The notes under the pieces: model-generated | Told to the model about the DNA's origin: nothing | Database searches by the model: none | The model's input: the letters and a program-made list of their open reading frames with translations, nothing else | Source of the DNA: Nitrosopumilaceae archaeon | GTDB taxonomy: Archaea > Thermoproteota > Nitrososphaeria > Nitrososphaerales > Nitrosopumilaceae | Direction of reading: 5' to 3' | Length of the DNA stretch: 16,471 nt | Assembly (NCBI GenBank): GCA_007571225.1 | Contig: RKRU01000081.1 | Coordinates: forward strand, 1-16,471 | Made by a program: the position numbers and the translations under genes | In this document: positions 5,620 through 13,235 of the stretch, one piece after another | Layout of the letters: every line of letters starts with the position of its first letter | Position numbering within the stretch: position 1 is the first letter of the stretch

Positions 5620-6906
5620 CTATCTGATTATGCGGTCCTCAATCTGTTTCCGTTCTAGAAATACAAGTTCCAATATCTCTGCATCTGTGGCAGTCGTAGG
5701 CGCCCGTACCTCCACCCATGACTCGGGGTAAAAAAATACATCTATGTATTTTCTTTTACTACTTTTAGTTATGATGTAATTAAAGGAGAGGTGCTTGCGG
5801 AGATCCCCGTCGGGGACGATTCCTTCCTTCTCCAACTGAAACTGCCTCTCCCTGGCCCTATCCTTGCGGATATAGTCCTCAACCCACTCTTGGTTGTTGT
5901 ACAGAAACTCTTTCACATCCTCGGCAGTAGACGTCACCGGCGCATGTACCGTTAGGGTGCCGTCTGACTGCAGCGATACGTTTATGCTTTTTAGATTAGC
6001 GTTCCACTTTGTGACATACTCAAAGGGCAGTCCACTAGACCCCACGATGTCCGGGGTTGCCCCTGTGCTGTCGTGCATGATTTGATTGGGGTAGCAGTCT
6101 GGCTGTCGGTCGTGTGTTTGTATGTTCTTGGCGGCCTCTAAATCGAGCTTCTTTTTCATCTGTGTTGTAGTTCGGACGCCTGACGGCGCCCCAATTCTGT
6201 AGGGCTTCTTTAAACGGCGCCCCTTATTCTTCCGTATCATAAGTTTGTATCTGAGCTCTTGCGTCTTTTCTAAATATACCTCAAATACAAACCGCCTTAT
6301 CCACGCATCTGTGGCCGCTTTGGGTGCCCGTACCTCAATTGTCCAGTCATCCTGCACTACTATGACGGCTGTCTTCCATTTGTTACTTCGGTTTATGGTA
6401 TATCTTGGGACACCGTCCTCGTCGATAGCTCCTGATATGGCTGTCCTTATTGCCCACATGTTAATGCTTGCGCCTATGACGGGCGGATCGTTCTTGCGTA
6501 TATACTCTCTTGAAGCGTTTCTCAATCTAGCTTCAGCATTAATGACTCTGGTGTATGGATCGTTCTTGCCCATACTGTTTTTTGCGGCAGCAGCAGCAGT
6601 AGCAACGGCAGCGGAAACAGCAGAGGACGCCCCCTTCAACCTAGTCCTCGTCCCTCTCTTCTGATCTCTAGCTAGCCGTCTGCGAACTTTTTTCCTAATC
6701 CATTCTTGGTTGCGGGTGATGATGTCTGCTATGGTTGCATCGCTAGTTGCAGGCGGTGCTCTCACCTCCACTCTGCCGTGTGAATGCACTATTATCGTAA
6801 TTGCGGTTGCTTTGTCGCTATGCTTTACGCTGTAGGGGGTGTCTGTATGTCCAGAACTGTCTTTTGTCATTGTAGTCGTCTTGTCCCCTGTTGGCAGTCT
6901 GTACAT
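5620..6906 (-). CDS. Repeat-only protein with four YgjP N-terminal modules, no peptidase domain
   Basis: The protein has 428 residues with four modules of the kind repeated in the 748-aa peptidase, at about 24-75, 168-222, 293-349 and 373-428. Each keeps the core VEVRAP or a close variant (IEVRAPKAATD, LTVHAPVTST, VEVRAPTTATD). Modules 3 and 4 are closest to the peptidase's (LPFEYVTK, LSFNYIIT). Linkers are long, with an Ala-rich run at about 96-108 and a basic stretch near 225-235. The frame stops directly after module 4, and no HExxH is present. A decayed further module follows the stop, so the gene has probably been shortened. A TATA-like box at 6930-6938 fits a start at the ATG at 6906. 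The role is unknown; it could be a binding partner or competitor of the peptidase, or a decaying paralogue. Confidence 0.7.
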   Translation of the reverse strand: MYRLPTGDKTTTMTKDSSGHTDTPYSVKHSDKATAITIIVHSHGRVEVRAPPATSDATIADIITRNQEWIRKKVRRRLARDQKRGTRTRLKGASSAVSAAVATAAAAAKNSMGKNDPYTRVINAEARLRNASREYIRKNDPPVIGASINMWAIRTAISGAIDEDGVPRYTINRSNKWKTAVIVVQDDWTIEVRAPKAATDAWIRRFVFEVYLEKTQELRYKLMIRKNKGRRLKKPYRIGAPSGVRTTTQMKKKLDLEAAKNIQTHDRQPDCYPNQIMHDSTGATPDIVGSSGLPFEYVTKWNANLKSINVSLQSDGTLTVHAPVTSTAEDVKEFLYNNQEWVEDYIRKDRARERQFQLEKEGIVPDGDLRKHLSFNYIITKSSKRKYIDVFFYPESWVEVRAPTTATDAEILELVFLERKQIEDRIIR

Positions 6907-7230
6907 GTTTTATAATGGATGGATTGAGCAATAAAAAGTTGTATTATGCAAAGTGTGTTGTATCCGTTACAACCTGACTGTGTGACTGCCCGCCAACGCA
7001 TATGCTCACTGGCACTGCTTGGCGCAAGTCATGCACAAATTCGACACAAGCCGTTCACACCGTCCTGCAGGATCAAAACTCGGTACGAAATCTGGTGTAA
7101 GGTCAGCTAAAAATCCGATCCAAAACCCTCGCCCAGACAAACTGCGGTAATCCAGAAATGAGCGATCAGCTGTACAACACACAGCTTCTCTTTACAGTCA
7201 TTTGGCTAGAAATTAATAGCACGACAATGC
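6907..7230. other. Spacer upstream of hemL
   Basis: It contains the TATA-like box of the minus-strand repeat gene (cttttta at 6932-6938, minus). Near 7047-7061 there is caagccgttcacacc, which differs by one base from the first iteron-like unit at 12865. I see no gene or structured RNA. The hemL promoter is not obvious; aaattaata at 7210-7218 is too close to the start. Confidence 0.4.
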
Positions 7231-8523
7231 ATGTATAGTACGTCTAAAAAAAGATTTGAAAAGGCAAAACTTGTAATCCCGTCAGGCGTCACCAGTCCGG
7301 TGCGCTACTTTGAGCCGTACCCATTCTTTGTGAAAAAGGCAGACGGCTGTCACATGTGGGATACGCGCTCAAGGAAGCTTGTCGATATGTGCAACGGATA
7401 CGGTGCCCTACTGTTGGGACACCGCCGCCGCGAGATTATGCGCGCGGTGATAAAACAGATGAAACGCGGAACGATATATTGTGCACCCACCGCGCAGGAG
7501 ACGGAACTTGCCTGCATGATATCTGAGAATTTCCCCTCGATTGATACGGTCCGCTTTGTAAATACCGGGGGCGAGGCTACAATGACTGCAATCCGGCTTG
7601 CACGTGGTTATACAAAAAGAGACAAGATACTAAAGTTCCAGGGGTGCTATCATGGCGCGCACGACGCCGTGTTAGTGGAGGCCGGCTCCGGTGCGGCCCA
7701 TTATGGCATACCTACATCAGATGGCATACCAGAACAGTCGACTACAAACACACTTGTATCAGAGTACAACGACTATGGGGGTGTGGAACAACTAGTACGG
7801 GACAATCCCGACAGCATCGCGTGTGCAATTATAGAACCCGTCATGGCAAACATGGGCTTAATCTTGCCGCAGGACGATTTCTTACAGAGACTTCGAAAGA
7901 TAACGCGGCAGCACGGTATACTGCTGATATTTGACGAGGTTGTAACCGGATTCCGGGTGTCTTCTGGTGGTGCGCAGTCACACTACAACGTGAGACCCGA
8001 CATTACGACCTTGGGCAAGGCACTGGGCAACGGGTTTGGTATTGCCGCTGTGGGAGGCGACAGGAAGGTAATGGATCTGCTGGCGCCGGGCGGTCCCGTA
8101 TATCAGGCAAGCACATTTGCAGGAAACCCCGTGGCCACGAGCGCCGCCATTGCATCGATGAAGGTTATGGGCAGGCTGAAAGAGAAGATGTATACTAGGC
8201 TTGAGAGGCTCTGTACCGGACTGGCCCGAATAGTCGGTGACATTGCCACTGACTACGGCATCCCGCACAGGATAAACTCAATTGCTTCTATGATGCAGAT
8301 ATTCTTTACCGATGCCGGCGAGGTGAGGGACCATCGGGGGGCGCTAAAAGCAGATGCTGCAAGATTTCAAATAATGTTCAAAAAACTATTGGAGGAGGGG
8401 GTTTTCATAGCCCCGTCTCAGTTCGAGGTGGCATTCTTGTCAAATGCCCATGAGGACCACGACATTGATATGGTGGCTGCGGCGTACGATAAGGGAATCA
8501 AGGCCGTAAGAGATGCCCGATGA
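7231..8523 (+). CDS. hemL: Glutamate-1-semialdehyde 2,1-aminomutase
   Basis: This is a 430-residue PLP enzyme of class III aminotransferase fold, the usual length for the family. It converts glutamate-1-semialdehyde to 5-aminolevulinate in the C5 route to tetrapyrroles. Visible landmarks are GVTSPVRYFEPYPFF near the start, NTGGEATMTAIRLAR at about 111-125, the YHGAHD loop at about 140-145, FDEVVTGFR with the PLP-nitrogen Asp235, and the Schiff-base lysine Lys263 in TLGKALGNG. The family more often has NSGTEA and a LGKIIGGG-like lysine loop, so this is a somewhat divergent archaeal form. Its stop overlaps the hemC start by four bases (ATGA), making it the first gene of the tetrapyrrole operon. 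Confidence 0.93.
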   Translation: MYSTSKKRFEKAKLVIPSGVTSPVRYFEPYPFFVKKADGCHMWDTRSRKLVDMCNGYGALLLGHRRREIMRAVIKQMKRGTIYCAPTAQETELACMISENFPSIDTVRFVNTGGEATMTAIRLARGYTKRDKILKFQGCYHGAHDAVLVEAGSGAAHYGIPTSDGIPEQSTTNTLVSEYNDYGGVEQLVRDNPDSIACAIIEPVMANMGLILPQDDFLQRLRKITRQHGILLIFDEVVTGFRVSSGGAQSHYNVRPDITTLGKALGNGFGIAAVGGDRKVMDLLAPGGPVYQASTFAGNPVATSAAIASMKVMGRLKEKMYTRLERLCTGLARIVGDIATDYGIPHRINSIASMMQIFFTDAGEVRDHRGALKADAARFQIMFKKLLEEGVFIAPSQFEVAFLSNAHEDHDIDMVAAAYDKGIKAVRDAR

Positions 8524-9491
8524 CATCTTCTTCTGCCAAGAAGAGATACGTTGCGGCCGCGCGCGGCAGCCGCCTCTCGCTTGCCCAAGCAGGGCTGGTA
8601 ATGGAGCAACTCCGCGTCCTGAATCCTAACTGTACATACGAAACGGCTGCTGTAACTACGCGAGGCGACATCGATGAGCGCCCGTTATTTACGATTGATC
8701 AGAAGGGGATATTTGCCAAGGAGGTCGACAGGGCCGTGGCAGACGGCGCAGCCGATTTTGCCATACACAGCCTGAAGGATCTCCCAGCAGCAGTTCCTGA
8801 CGGACTTGTATTAGCATCTGTCCCAAAGAGGGAGCAGCCGGCCGACATTCTAATAACGCAGAACGGCGATACGCTGGAAGGCTTGCCCCGAAACTCCACA
8901 ATAGGGACAAGCAGCCTTAGGCGTGCGGTTCAGATCTCACGTGCGCGCCCTGATATTATGATAAAGCCGATACGGGGCAACATAGAGACGCGCATACGAA
9001 GGGTGGGGTCAGATGTGGACGGCATCGTACTGGCATATGCGGGAGTGGCCCGGCTGGGCCTGAAGATCAGGTACGAGATGCTGCCGCTGCAGAGGTTCGT
9101 TCCGTCCCCCGGCCAGGGAGCCCTAGCAGTCGTATGCAGGTCCGACGATCTGGATACCCGGGAGATGCTTGGCAGGCTGGAGGACCGCAATTCAAGGGCC
9201 GAGGCGGATGCCGAGCGCGCCCTCTCAGAAACAGTGGGTTCTGGGTGCAGGTTTCCGGTGGGCGCCTTGGCGCGCTGTCATGATGATGATGATGATGATG
9301 ATGGAACGCTGACTCTGACTGCTGATGCGTTTTCAACTGATGGTAGGGAGGTGGTTACCACGACAGTCACATTGGATGCAGGAGAGTCAGTGGAGGCAGG
9401 CAGGCAGGCAGGCAAGGATCTCATCTCAAAGGGCGTCAAAAGACTTGCATTAAATTGGAGGGAGGGGTTATCCGAGTGGAACCGCGCATGA
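8520..9491 (+). CDS. hemC: Porphobilinogen deaminase (hydroxymethylbilane synthase)
   Basis: This 323-residue protein joins four porphobilinogens into hydroxymethylbilane. It has AARGSRLSLAQ at the N-terminus, the catalytic Asp87 in HSLKDLPAAVPDG, the arginine-rich IGTSSLRRAVQ and RGNIETRIRR segments, and PSPGQGALAV. The dipyrromethane-cofactor cysteine is Cys243 in GSGCRFPVGA. Directly after this, a run of seven aspartates follows His254 (encoded by a GAT microsatellite) at the start of domain 3, in a loop that tolerates insertion. A second low-complexity stretch, four ggca units near 9396-9414, lies in the C-terminal domain. The gene overlaps hemL and cobA by ATGA at both ends, so the three are translationally coupled. 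Confidence 0.95.
   Translation: MTSSSAKKRYVAAARGSRLSLAQAGLVMEQLRVLNPNCTYETAAVTTRGDIDERPLFTIDQKGIFAKEVDRAVADGAADFAIHSLKDLPAAVPDGLVLASVPKREQPADILITQNGDTLEGLPRNSTIGTSSLRRAVQISRARPDIMIKPIRGNIETRIRRVGSDVDGIVLAYAGVARLGLKIRYEMLPLQRFVPSPGQGALAVVCRSDDLDTREMLGRLEDRNSRAEADAERALSETVGSGCRFPVGALARCHDDDDDDDGTLTLTADAFSTDGREVVTTTVTLDAGESVEAGRQAGKDLISKGVKRLALNWREGLSEWNRA
9280..9303 (+). repeat. Trinucleotide microsatellite (atg)8 in hemC
   Basis: Eight exact atg units occupy 9280-9303. Read in the gene frame they give His followed by seven Asp. Unit-length changes here add or remove aspartates without breaking the frame. Confidence 0.9.
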
Positions 9492-10231
9492 CTCTGGGCA
9501 AGGTGTATCTGGTGGGGGCGGGTCCGGGCGACCCGAAGTTGATCACGGTACGCGCGGCGGATCTGCTGCGGGAGGCAGATGTGGTACTTTATGATAGGCT
9601 GGTCGGAGGGGGGATTTTGGATCTGGCATCCGAGTCTGCTGAAAAGGTATACGTGGGAAGGGCCGTAGGCGATCCCACCGAGCACCAAAATGAGACCAAC
9701 GATATGATGCTCAGATATGCCCGTACAAAGGAATGTATAGTCAGACTGAAGGGTGGCGATCCCATGATGTTTGGCCGGGGCGGAGAAGAGGCCGAATTCT
9801 TGCAAAGACACAACATCAAATATGAGATAGTCCCGGGCATAACGTCTGGGATGGGCTCTGCCACATACTCTGGCATACCACTTACACACAGAAGGTATTC
9901 GTCGTCTGTGGTGTTTGTGACCGGACACGAGGATCCAGAAAAGGACGCAGAGGCGGTAAAGTGGAGGCGCCTGGCAGGATCGGTGGATACGATCGTTGTG
10001 ATGATGGGGCTTTCGAGACTTGATACAATATGCAGCGAGCTTGTAGCAGGCGGTATGGATGCTGATATGCCTGTTGCAGTAATACAGAACGGCACTACAC
10101 CAGAACACAGGACCATAACGGGAACCCTGTCGGACATTGCCTTGCGGGTGCAAAGGGAAGGCATTAGGCCTCCTGCCAACATAATAATAGGTATGGTGGC
10201 TGATCTGGGCAAGACGATGGGGTGGAGATGA
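9488..10231 (+). CDS. cobA: Uroporphyrinogen-III C-methyltransferase (SUMT)
   Basis: This 247-residue single-domain methyltransferase uses two S-adenosylmethionines to convert uroporphyrinogen III to precorrin-2, the branch point to siroheme and cobalamin. Family landmarks in order are VYLVGAGPGDPKLITVRA near the start, VVLYDRLV, HQNETNDMML, the SAM loop VRLKGGDPMMFGRGGEE, PGITSGMGSATYSGIPLTHR and the C-terminal AVIQNGTTPEHR. No CysG-type dehydrogenase domain is fused. The ATG at 9488 overlaps the hemC stop by ATGA; an upstream TTG frame extension lacks family similarity. Placement beside hemC and hemD rather than among cbi genes suits a trunk-pathway role. Confidence 0.94.
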   Translation: MTLGKVYLVGAGPGDPKLITVRAADLLREADVVLYDRLVGGGILDLASESAEKVYVGRAVGDPTEHQNETNDMMLRYARTKECIVRLKGGDPMMFGRGGEEAEFLQRHNIKYEIVPGITSGMGSATYSGIPLTHRRYSSSVVFVTGHEDPEKDAEAVKWRRLAGSVDTIVVMMGLSRLDTICSELVAGGMDADMPVAVIQNGTTPEHRTITGTLSDIALRVQREGIRPPANIIIGMVADLGKTMGWR

Positions 10232-10315
10232 TAATTATGATGATGATGATTGTGGTGATGATCAGGTGATGATTGTGGCAAATATGATGACAGTGGCAGC
10301 GGTGACGTGCTACTG
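10232..10315. repeat. ATG/GAT-rich low-complexity spacer before hemD
   Basis: This spacer consists largely of imperfect atg, gatgat and gtg units. It resembles the microsatellites inside hemC and hemD. No clear promoter is visible. Confidence 0.5.
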
Positions 10316-11359
10316 ATGTCTGATACTGATGTCGATACTGATACTGATACTGCTACTGCTAGAACGACGGCTACACATCGGAGGACTGTGGCAATAACCC
10401 GCTCACCTGAGGATGCGACCGAATTTGTAGAACTGGCCCACAGTTGCGATGTGGATGTACACGCCCTGCCAACAATACAGCTTGTTGGAAAGGGGAATCT
10501 AATAGTGGATGAGTTTCTAGATGCAGTCGAGAAGAACTCGCCGGATTATGTAGTGTTTATGAGTTCAAAGGCGGTGCGCCTGCTATTTGATACTGCGCGG
10601 AGCATGGGATATGGTGGTTCTGCTGATAATTCTGGGGGCGCGGGTCTGCTTGCAGGCGCAAACGGCCATGATGACCGTATCGGAGCGGACGGCCATGATG
10701 ACCGTATCGGAGCGGACGGCCATGATGACCGTATCGGCAACTATGGCGTGGGAGGGATACCGGCAACCACATATGACAGGCTGCGCTTATCGATCGCCAA
10801 CATGACCGTGGTTGCAGTCGGTCCAAAGACACGTCAGGCGCTTGAATGCGAGGGGATAGTAGTAAACGAGATGCCGCCTACAACATACTCCTCTGTGGGA
10901 GTGGGCGAACTGTTCACAATGTTGAATGCGGTAGGACGCAGGGTCATAGTACCGCGCAGCGGCGCATCGACACCATTCCTAAGGGAACTACTCTCCAAGA
11001 TTGGCCTGGATGTAATCGAGGTGTACCTGTACGACGTATGCACGTTTGCGGGCAGTTCGGATGCGGCCGTGTGGAACAACTTTCGCGCGGCTTTTGCCTC
11101 AAACGACATAGACGGCATCGTGTTTACTAGCGCATCGTCGGTGCGCGGATTTATAGATATAATGTCCAGAGACTACAAACGCGATGAACTGCTTGCCAGA
11201 CTTTCTGGTACTATAATAACTGCAATAGGTCCATTTACTGACATCGAACTGAAAAAGGTTGGTATGACAGACAGTATCGTGTCCGGGGTGCATACAGTAC
11301 CTGGAGCCTTTGAGCGGCTGAGAGAAGAGATGGACAAGAGGCAGCAGCAGCAACAGTAG
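10316..11359 (+). CDS. hemD: Uroporphyrinogen-III synthase with satellite insertions
   Basis: This 347-residue protein closes hydroxymethylbilane into uroporphyrinogen III with ring-D inversion; HemD proteins are usually about 240-270 residues. Recognisable parts are RRTVAITRSPEDATEF (start of domain 1), PDYVVFMSSKAVR, VVAVGPKTRQALE, RRVIVPRSG and DGIVFTSASSVRGF in domain 2, and ITAIGPFTDIELKK. The excess length comes from three low-complexity parts: an Asp-Thr repeat at the N-terminus, a nine-residue unit (GHDDRIGAD) repeated nearly three times at about 117-141, and a terminal run of five Gln. The ATG at 10316 is preferred over the GTG at 10307, but with this N-terminus either is uncertain. 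It lies 84 bp after cobA and is probably co-transcribed. Confidence 0.88.
   Translation: MSDTDVDTDTDTATARTTATHRRTVAITRSPEDATEFVELAHSCDVDVHALPTIQLVGKGNLIVDEFLDAVEKNSPDYVVFMSSKAVRLLFDTARSMGYGGSADNSGGAGLLAGANGHDDRIGADGHDDRIGADGHDDRIGNYGVGGIPATTYDRLRLSIANMTVVAVGPKTRQALECEGIVVNEMPPTTYSSVGVGELFTMLNAVGRRVIVPRSGASTPFLRELLSKIGLDVIEVYLYDVCTFAGSSDAAVWNNFRAAFASNDIDGIVFTSASSVRGFIDIMSRDYKRDELLARLSGTIITAIGPFTDIELKKVGMTDSIVSGVHTVPGAFERLREEMDKRQQQQQ
10664..10737 (+). repeat. 27-bp in-frame minisatellite in hemD
   Basis: The unit, which begins ggccatgatgaccgtatcgg, occurs at 10664-10690 and 10691-10717, with a 20-bp third copy at 10718-10737. The copies are identical. It encodes GHDDRIGAD and sits between two conserved segments of domain 1, so it should form a surface loop. 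Confidence 0.9.
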
Positions 11360-11369
11360 ATCTCAAATC

Positions 11370-11377
11370 CATATTAA
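11370..11377 (+). promoter_or_regulatory. TATA-like box for the 102-aa gene
   Basis: The element catattaa is centred about 26 bp before the GTG at 11399. It supports that GTG as a leaderless start and shows the gene need not depend on hem-operon transcription. Confidence 0.45.
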
Positions 11378-11398
11378 CATGGATTTCAATATCGTATT

Positions 11399-11707
11399 GT
11401 GGACTTTCATCCAAAGGACCTGCCCATATACCGGACATACGACATAAGCGACGAGGGGGAGGTCGCACCCGCCGTGGACGAGATGGTGCGGTTGGGATTC
11501 AAGGGACGAAAGGAGGGATTCAGGGTGCTCATGCCAAAGAAGGATTCTAAGGCGGCAAAGAGGATCGGATATGCCGTAACCACTGGTGTGACACACGGCC
11601 TGCGACAGACAGGCGAGACCCGTAATGTCAAATATTGGACATATCACCACGACCATGACCACTATGCAATTGTACTGATAAGTGGCAGTGCGCTGCAAGA
11701 CACATAG
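11399..11707 (+). CDS. Small protein of unknown function, 102 aa
   Basis: This is a soluble protein without a signal peptide or membrane segment. It begins DFHPKDLPIYRTYD and has a basic middle part (GFKGRKEGFRVLMPKK). A histidine-rich segment, YHHDHDHYAIVL, lies at about 82-93 and could bind a metal, though nothing else in the protein supports this. I do not recognise the family. The start is a GTG that stands about 26 bp after a TATA-like box. It follows hemD by 39 bp on the same strand. Base composition resembles the neighbouring core genes, so it is probably a native lineage-specific gene rather than a recent import. Confidence 0.6.
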   Translation: MDFHPKDLPIYRTYDISDEGEVAPAVDEMVRLGFKGRKEGFRVLMPKKDSKAAKRIGYAVTTGVTHGLRQTGETRNVKYWTYHHDHDHYAIVLISGSALQDT

Positions 11708-12069
11708 GGCCGTCCAGTTAGGGGTTCTGCCTACAGGATATTGCTTGACGCATATCAGAATGCTGTGGGGTTGTGTGGGGTGGCAACAACGGCAGCAACA
11801 ACGGCAACAGCAGCAATGATCAACAAGATAGAACACAACGATATCCACACGGTGGCAACAACGGCAGCAACAACGACAACAGCAGCCGCAACAGTGAGTG
11901 ACAGCAACAGCGGCAACGGCTACAGCAACAGTGAGTGATAACAACAGCAACAGAGGGTAGACTAACAGACAATGTCCTTCAAATACCGGTACCTGCGGCC
12001 TGGCATGCTTGGGCCTAGGTTTTTACGACATCTGCTGGTACCTACGGCCGGACACACGTGACGCCCACA
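11708..12069. other. Satellite-rich spacer between two convergent genes
   Basis: A 35-bp segment beginning gtggcaacaacggcagcaac occurs at 11780-11814 and again, with one mismatch, at 11852-11886 (72-bp period). After it, caacagtgagtga occurs at 11889-11901 and 11927-11939. The whole of 11780-11955 is caa/cag/cgg-rich. A plus-strand open frame here would encode only Ala/Thr/Ser/Asn low complexity and is not credible as a gene. Two related ggtacct motifs (near 11986 and 12040) flank a T-run at 12017-12021, which may help terminate transcription. Confidence 0.55.
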
Positions 12070-12741
12070 TTAGCCGGAATATCTCTTCTCAAATATTCTT
12101 GACAGATGTGTCATGCTGGCAAGCACGCCTGCTAGCATCACTCCGAGTATGGCTCCGCCGATGACATCCATCAGATAGTGTTGCATTACGTATATTCTGC
12201 TTGCAGATATTAGTACGGGATACAGCATTACAAGATATGCGCCGCGCGGAAAGCGCTCTGAGAGAGCATACCCTAGAATGACTCCGAATATTACGGCCCT
12301 TGCAACATGCCCTGACGGATATGATGCGGCAAAACTCCCCTCGCAGAACAGGGCAAACGTGTCGCGGCTTATGTCTATGGGAAATGGCACGCCCTCGTAG
12401 TCGTACGCGGGGCCGTCCCTATCCACACCGCATTTTATGTAGCCAGCAAGAAGGGTCGATATTACAATAAGTATCATGAGGGTCACTCCTATGCGCCGCG
12501 TCTTTGGGATTATGAGTATTATAATCCCAAACAACAGCATGTTAAAGACATCGCCGGTCTCTGTCACAAACTGCATAATCCAGTCAAGGGCGGGATCCCC
12601 TGTACTGTCGTATATGGCTGCCTGCACGGCCTCGTCTATCCCTGCAGTTGCCTGGCCGTACACAAGGGCTGTTACCGTCATGAAGAGCGCAACTAGCAGG
12701 ACAAAGGAGCGCGACCTCATCTCGAATATCCAGCCCTGCAT
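12070..12741 (-). CDS. PAP2-family membrane phosphatase
   Basis: This 223-residue membrane protein has about six hydrophobic segments, the first (LLVALFMTVTALVYG) at about 15-29. Two of the three PAP2 phosphatase motifs are clear: SYPSGH (PSGH at 142-145, motif 2) and SRIYVMQHYLMD (181-192, motif 3), which supply the phosphohistidine His188 and partners. Motif 1, normally KxxxxxxRP, reads KCGVDRDGP, so the lysine and the first arginine remain but the Arg before Pro is Gly. Members remove phosphate from lipid or isoprenoid phosphates at the membrane face. Here a role in polyprenyl-phosphate recycling or archaeal lipid metabolism is a guess. The ATG at 12741 is about 26 bp from a TATA-like cataag (minus) near 12764-12771; a GTG codon precedes it directly. 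Confidence 0.85.
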   Translation of the reverse strand: MQGWIFEMRSRSFVLLVALFMTVTALVYGQATAGIDEAVQAAIYDSTGDPALDWIMQFVTETGDVFNMLLFGIIILIIPKTRRIGVTLMILIVISTLLAGYIKCGVDRDGPAYDYEGVPFPIDISRDTFALFCEGSFAASYPSGHVARAVIFGVILGYALSERFPRGAYLVMLYPVLISASRIYVMQHYLMDVIGGAILGVMLAGVLASMTHLSRIFEKRYSG

Positions 12742-12763
12742 CACCCCGTGTATGCAGGAAACA

Positions 12764-12771
12764 TCTTATGA
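12764..12771 (-). promoter_or_regulatory. TATA-like box for the PAP2 gene
   Basis: The minus strand reads tcataaga here, centred about 26 bp before the ATG at 12741, consistent with a leaderless transcript. Confidence 0.35.
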
Positions 12772-12862
12772 ATTGTGATTATTGCAGCCGCGCGGGGACA
12801 CAACTCTAGGTATCCCATACTTGAACGCCCGATTCTGGGTACAGATTGGGTAAACTGTATGC

Positions 12863-12904
12863 ACCAAGCCGTTTACACCAAGCTGTTTACACCAAGCTGT
12901 TTAC
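12863..12904. repeat. 14-bp tandem repeat, three copies (iteron-like)
   Basis: The unit accaagctgtttac occurs at 12863-12876 (one mismatch), 12877-12890 and 12891-12904, followed by a fragment acca. The sequence just before it, from ccgattctgggtac at 12829, resembles ccgattctaggcac at 5276. Confidence 0.85.
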
Positions 12905-12951
12905 ACCAAACTCGGAGTTGTGTGTGGGGGGTTGCTGTCCGTACCTGCAGA

Positions 12952-13128
12952 TCCGTGCCACATACACACCAAAATGTTGTTGGGTAGCTAGCAAAAAGAC
13001 AGTAGTGCAGGGGACGGCCTACATGTCCGTGCCACATACACACCAAAATGTTGTTGGGTAGCTAGCAAAAAGACAGTAGTACAAGGGACGGCCTACATGT
13101 CCGTGCTCGACGCACACCAAAATGTTGT
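12952..13128. repeat. 74-bp tandem repeat ending at the tRNA-Leu 3' end
   Basis: Units start at 12952, 13026 and 13100, each beginning tccgtgc and containing caccaaaatgttgt. The first two are complete and nearly identical (differences near 13013/13081-13085). The third is truncated to about 29 bp and runs straight into the CCA end of the tRNA gene. No open frame or promoter motif is evident in the unit. Confidence 0.85.
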
Positions 13129-13215
13129 GGTGCGGGCGATGGGATTTGAACCCACGAACTCCTTAGAGACTAGCCCCTCAAGCTAGCGCCTTTGGCCAGG
13201 CTGGGCAACGCCCGC
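13128..13215 (-). tRNA. tRNA-Leu (anticodon GAG)
   Basis: The acceptor stem GCGGGCG/CGCCCGC is perfectly paired, with discriminator A and an encoded CCA. The D-arm has GCCCAGCCTGGCCAAAGGC. The anticodon stem CTAGC/GCTAG carries the loop TTGAGGG, giving anticodon GAG. A long variable arm (tctctaaggagtt) is typical of class II leucine tRNAs, and the T-arm is GTGGG-TTCAAAT-CCCAT. The anticodon arm is uninterrupted, so there is no intron at the usual archaeal site. Transcription runs away from rpoN, from a TATA-like element centred 25 bp upstream. Confidence 0.95.
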
Positions 13216-13235
13216 AAACTAACTATCTTGCATGG

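Noticed and set aside
1023..6906. Whole block as an insertion sequence or transposon
   Set aside because: No transposase, integrase or bounding terminal inverted repeats were found around it.
9278..10153. 291-codon minus-strand frame across hemC, cobA and the spacer
   Set aside because: It is antisense to clearly assigned conserved genes; its C-terminal end (poly-Ser) is just the antisense reading of the GAT microsatellite.
10232..10306. Possible C/D box guide RNA (several tgatga words)
   Set aside because: The words come from a simple ATG/GAT satellite; no matching D box or terminal stem is seen.
11741..11938. Plus-strand Ala/Thr/Asn-rich open frame
   Set aside because: It is the translation of a CAA/CAG satellite; no promoter, no complex sequence, and no reason to stay open other than base composition.
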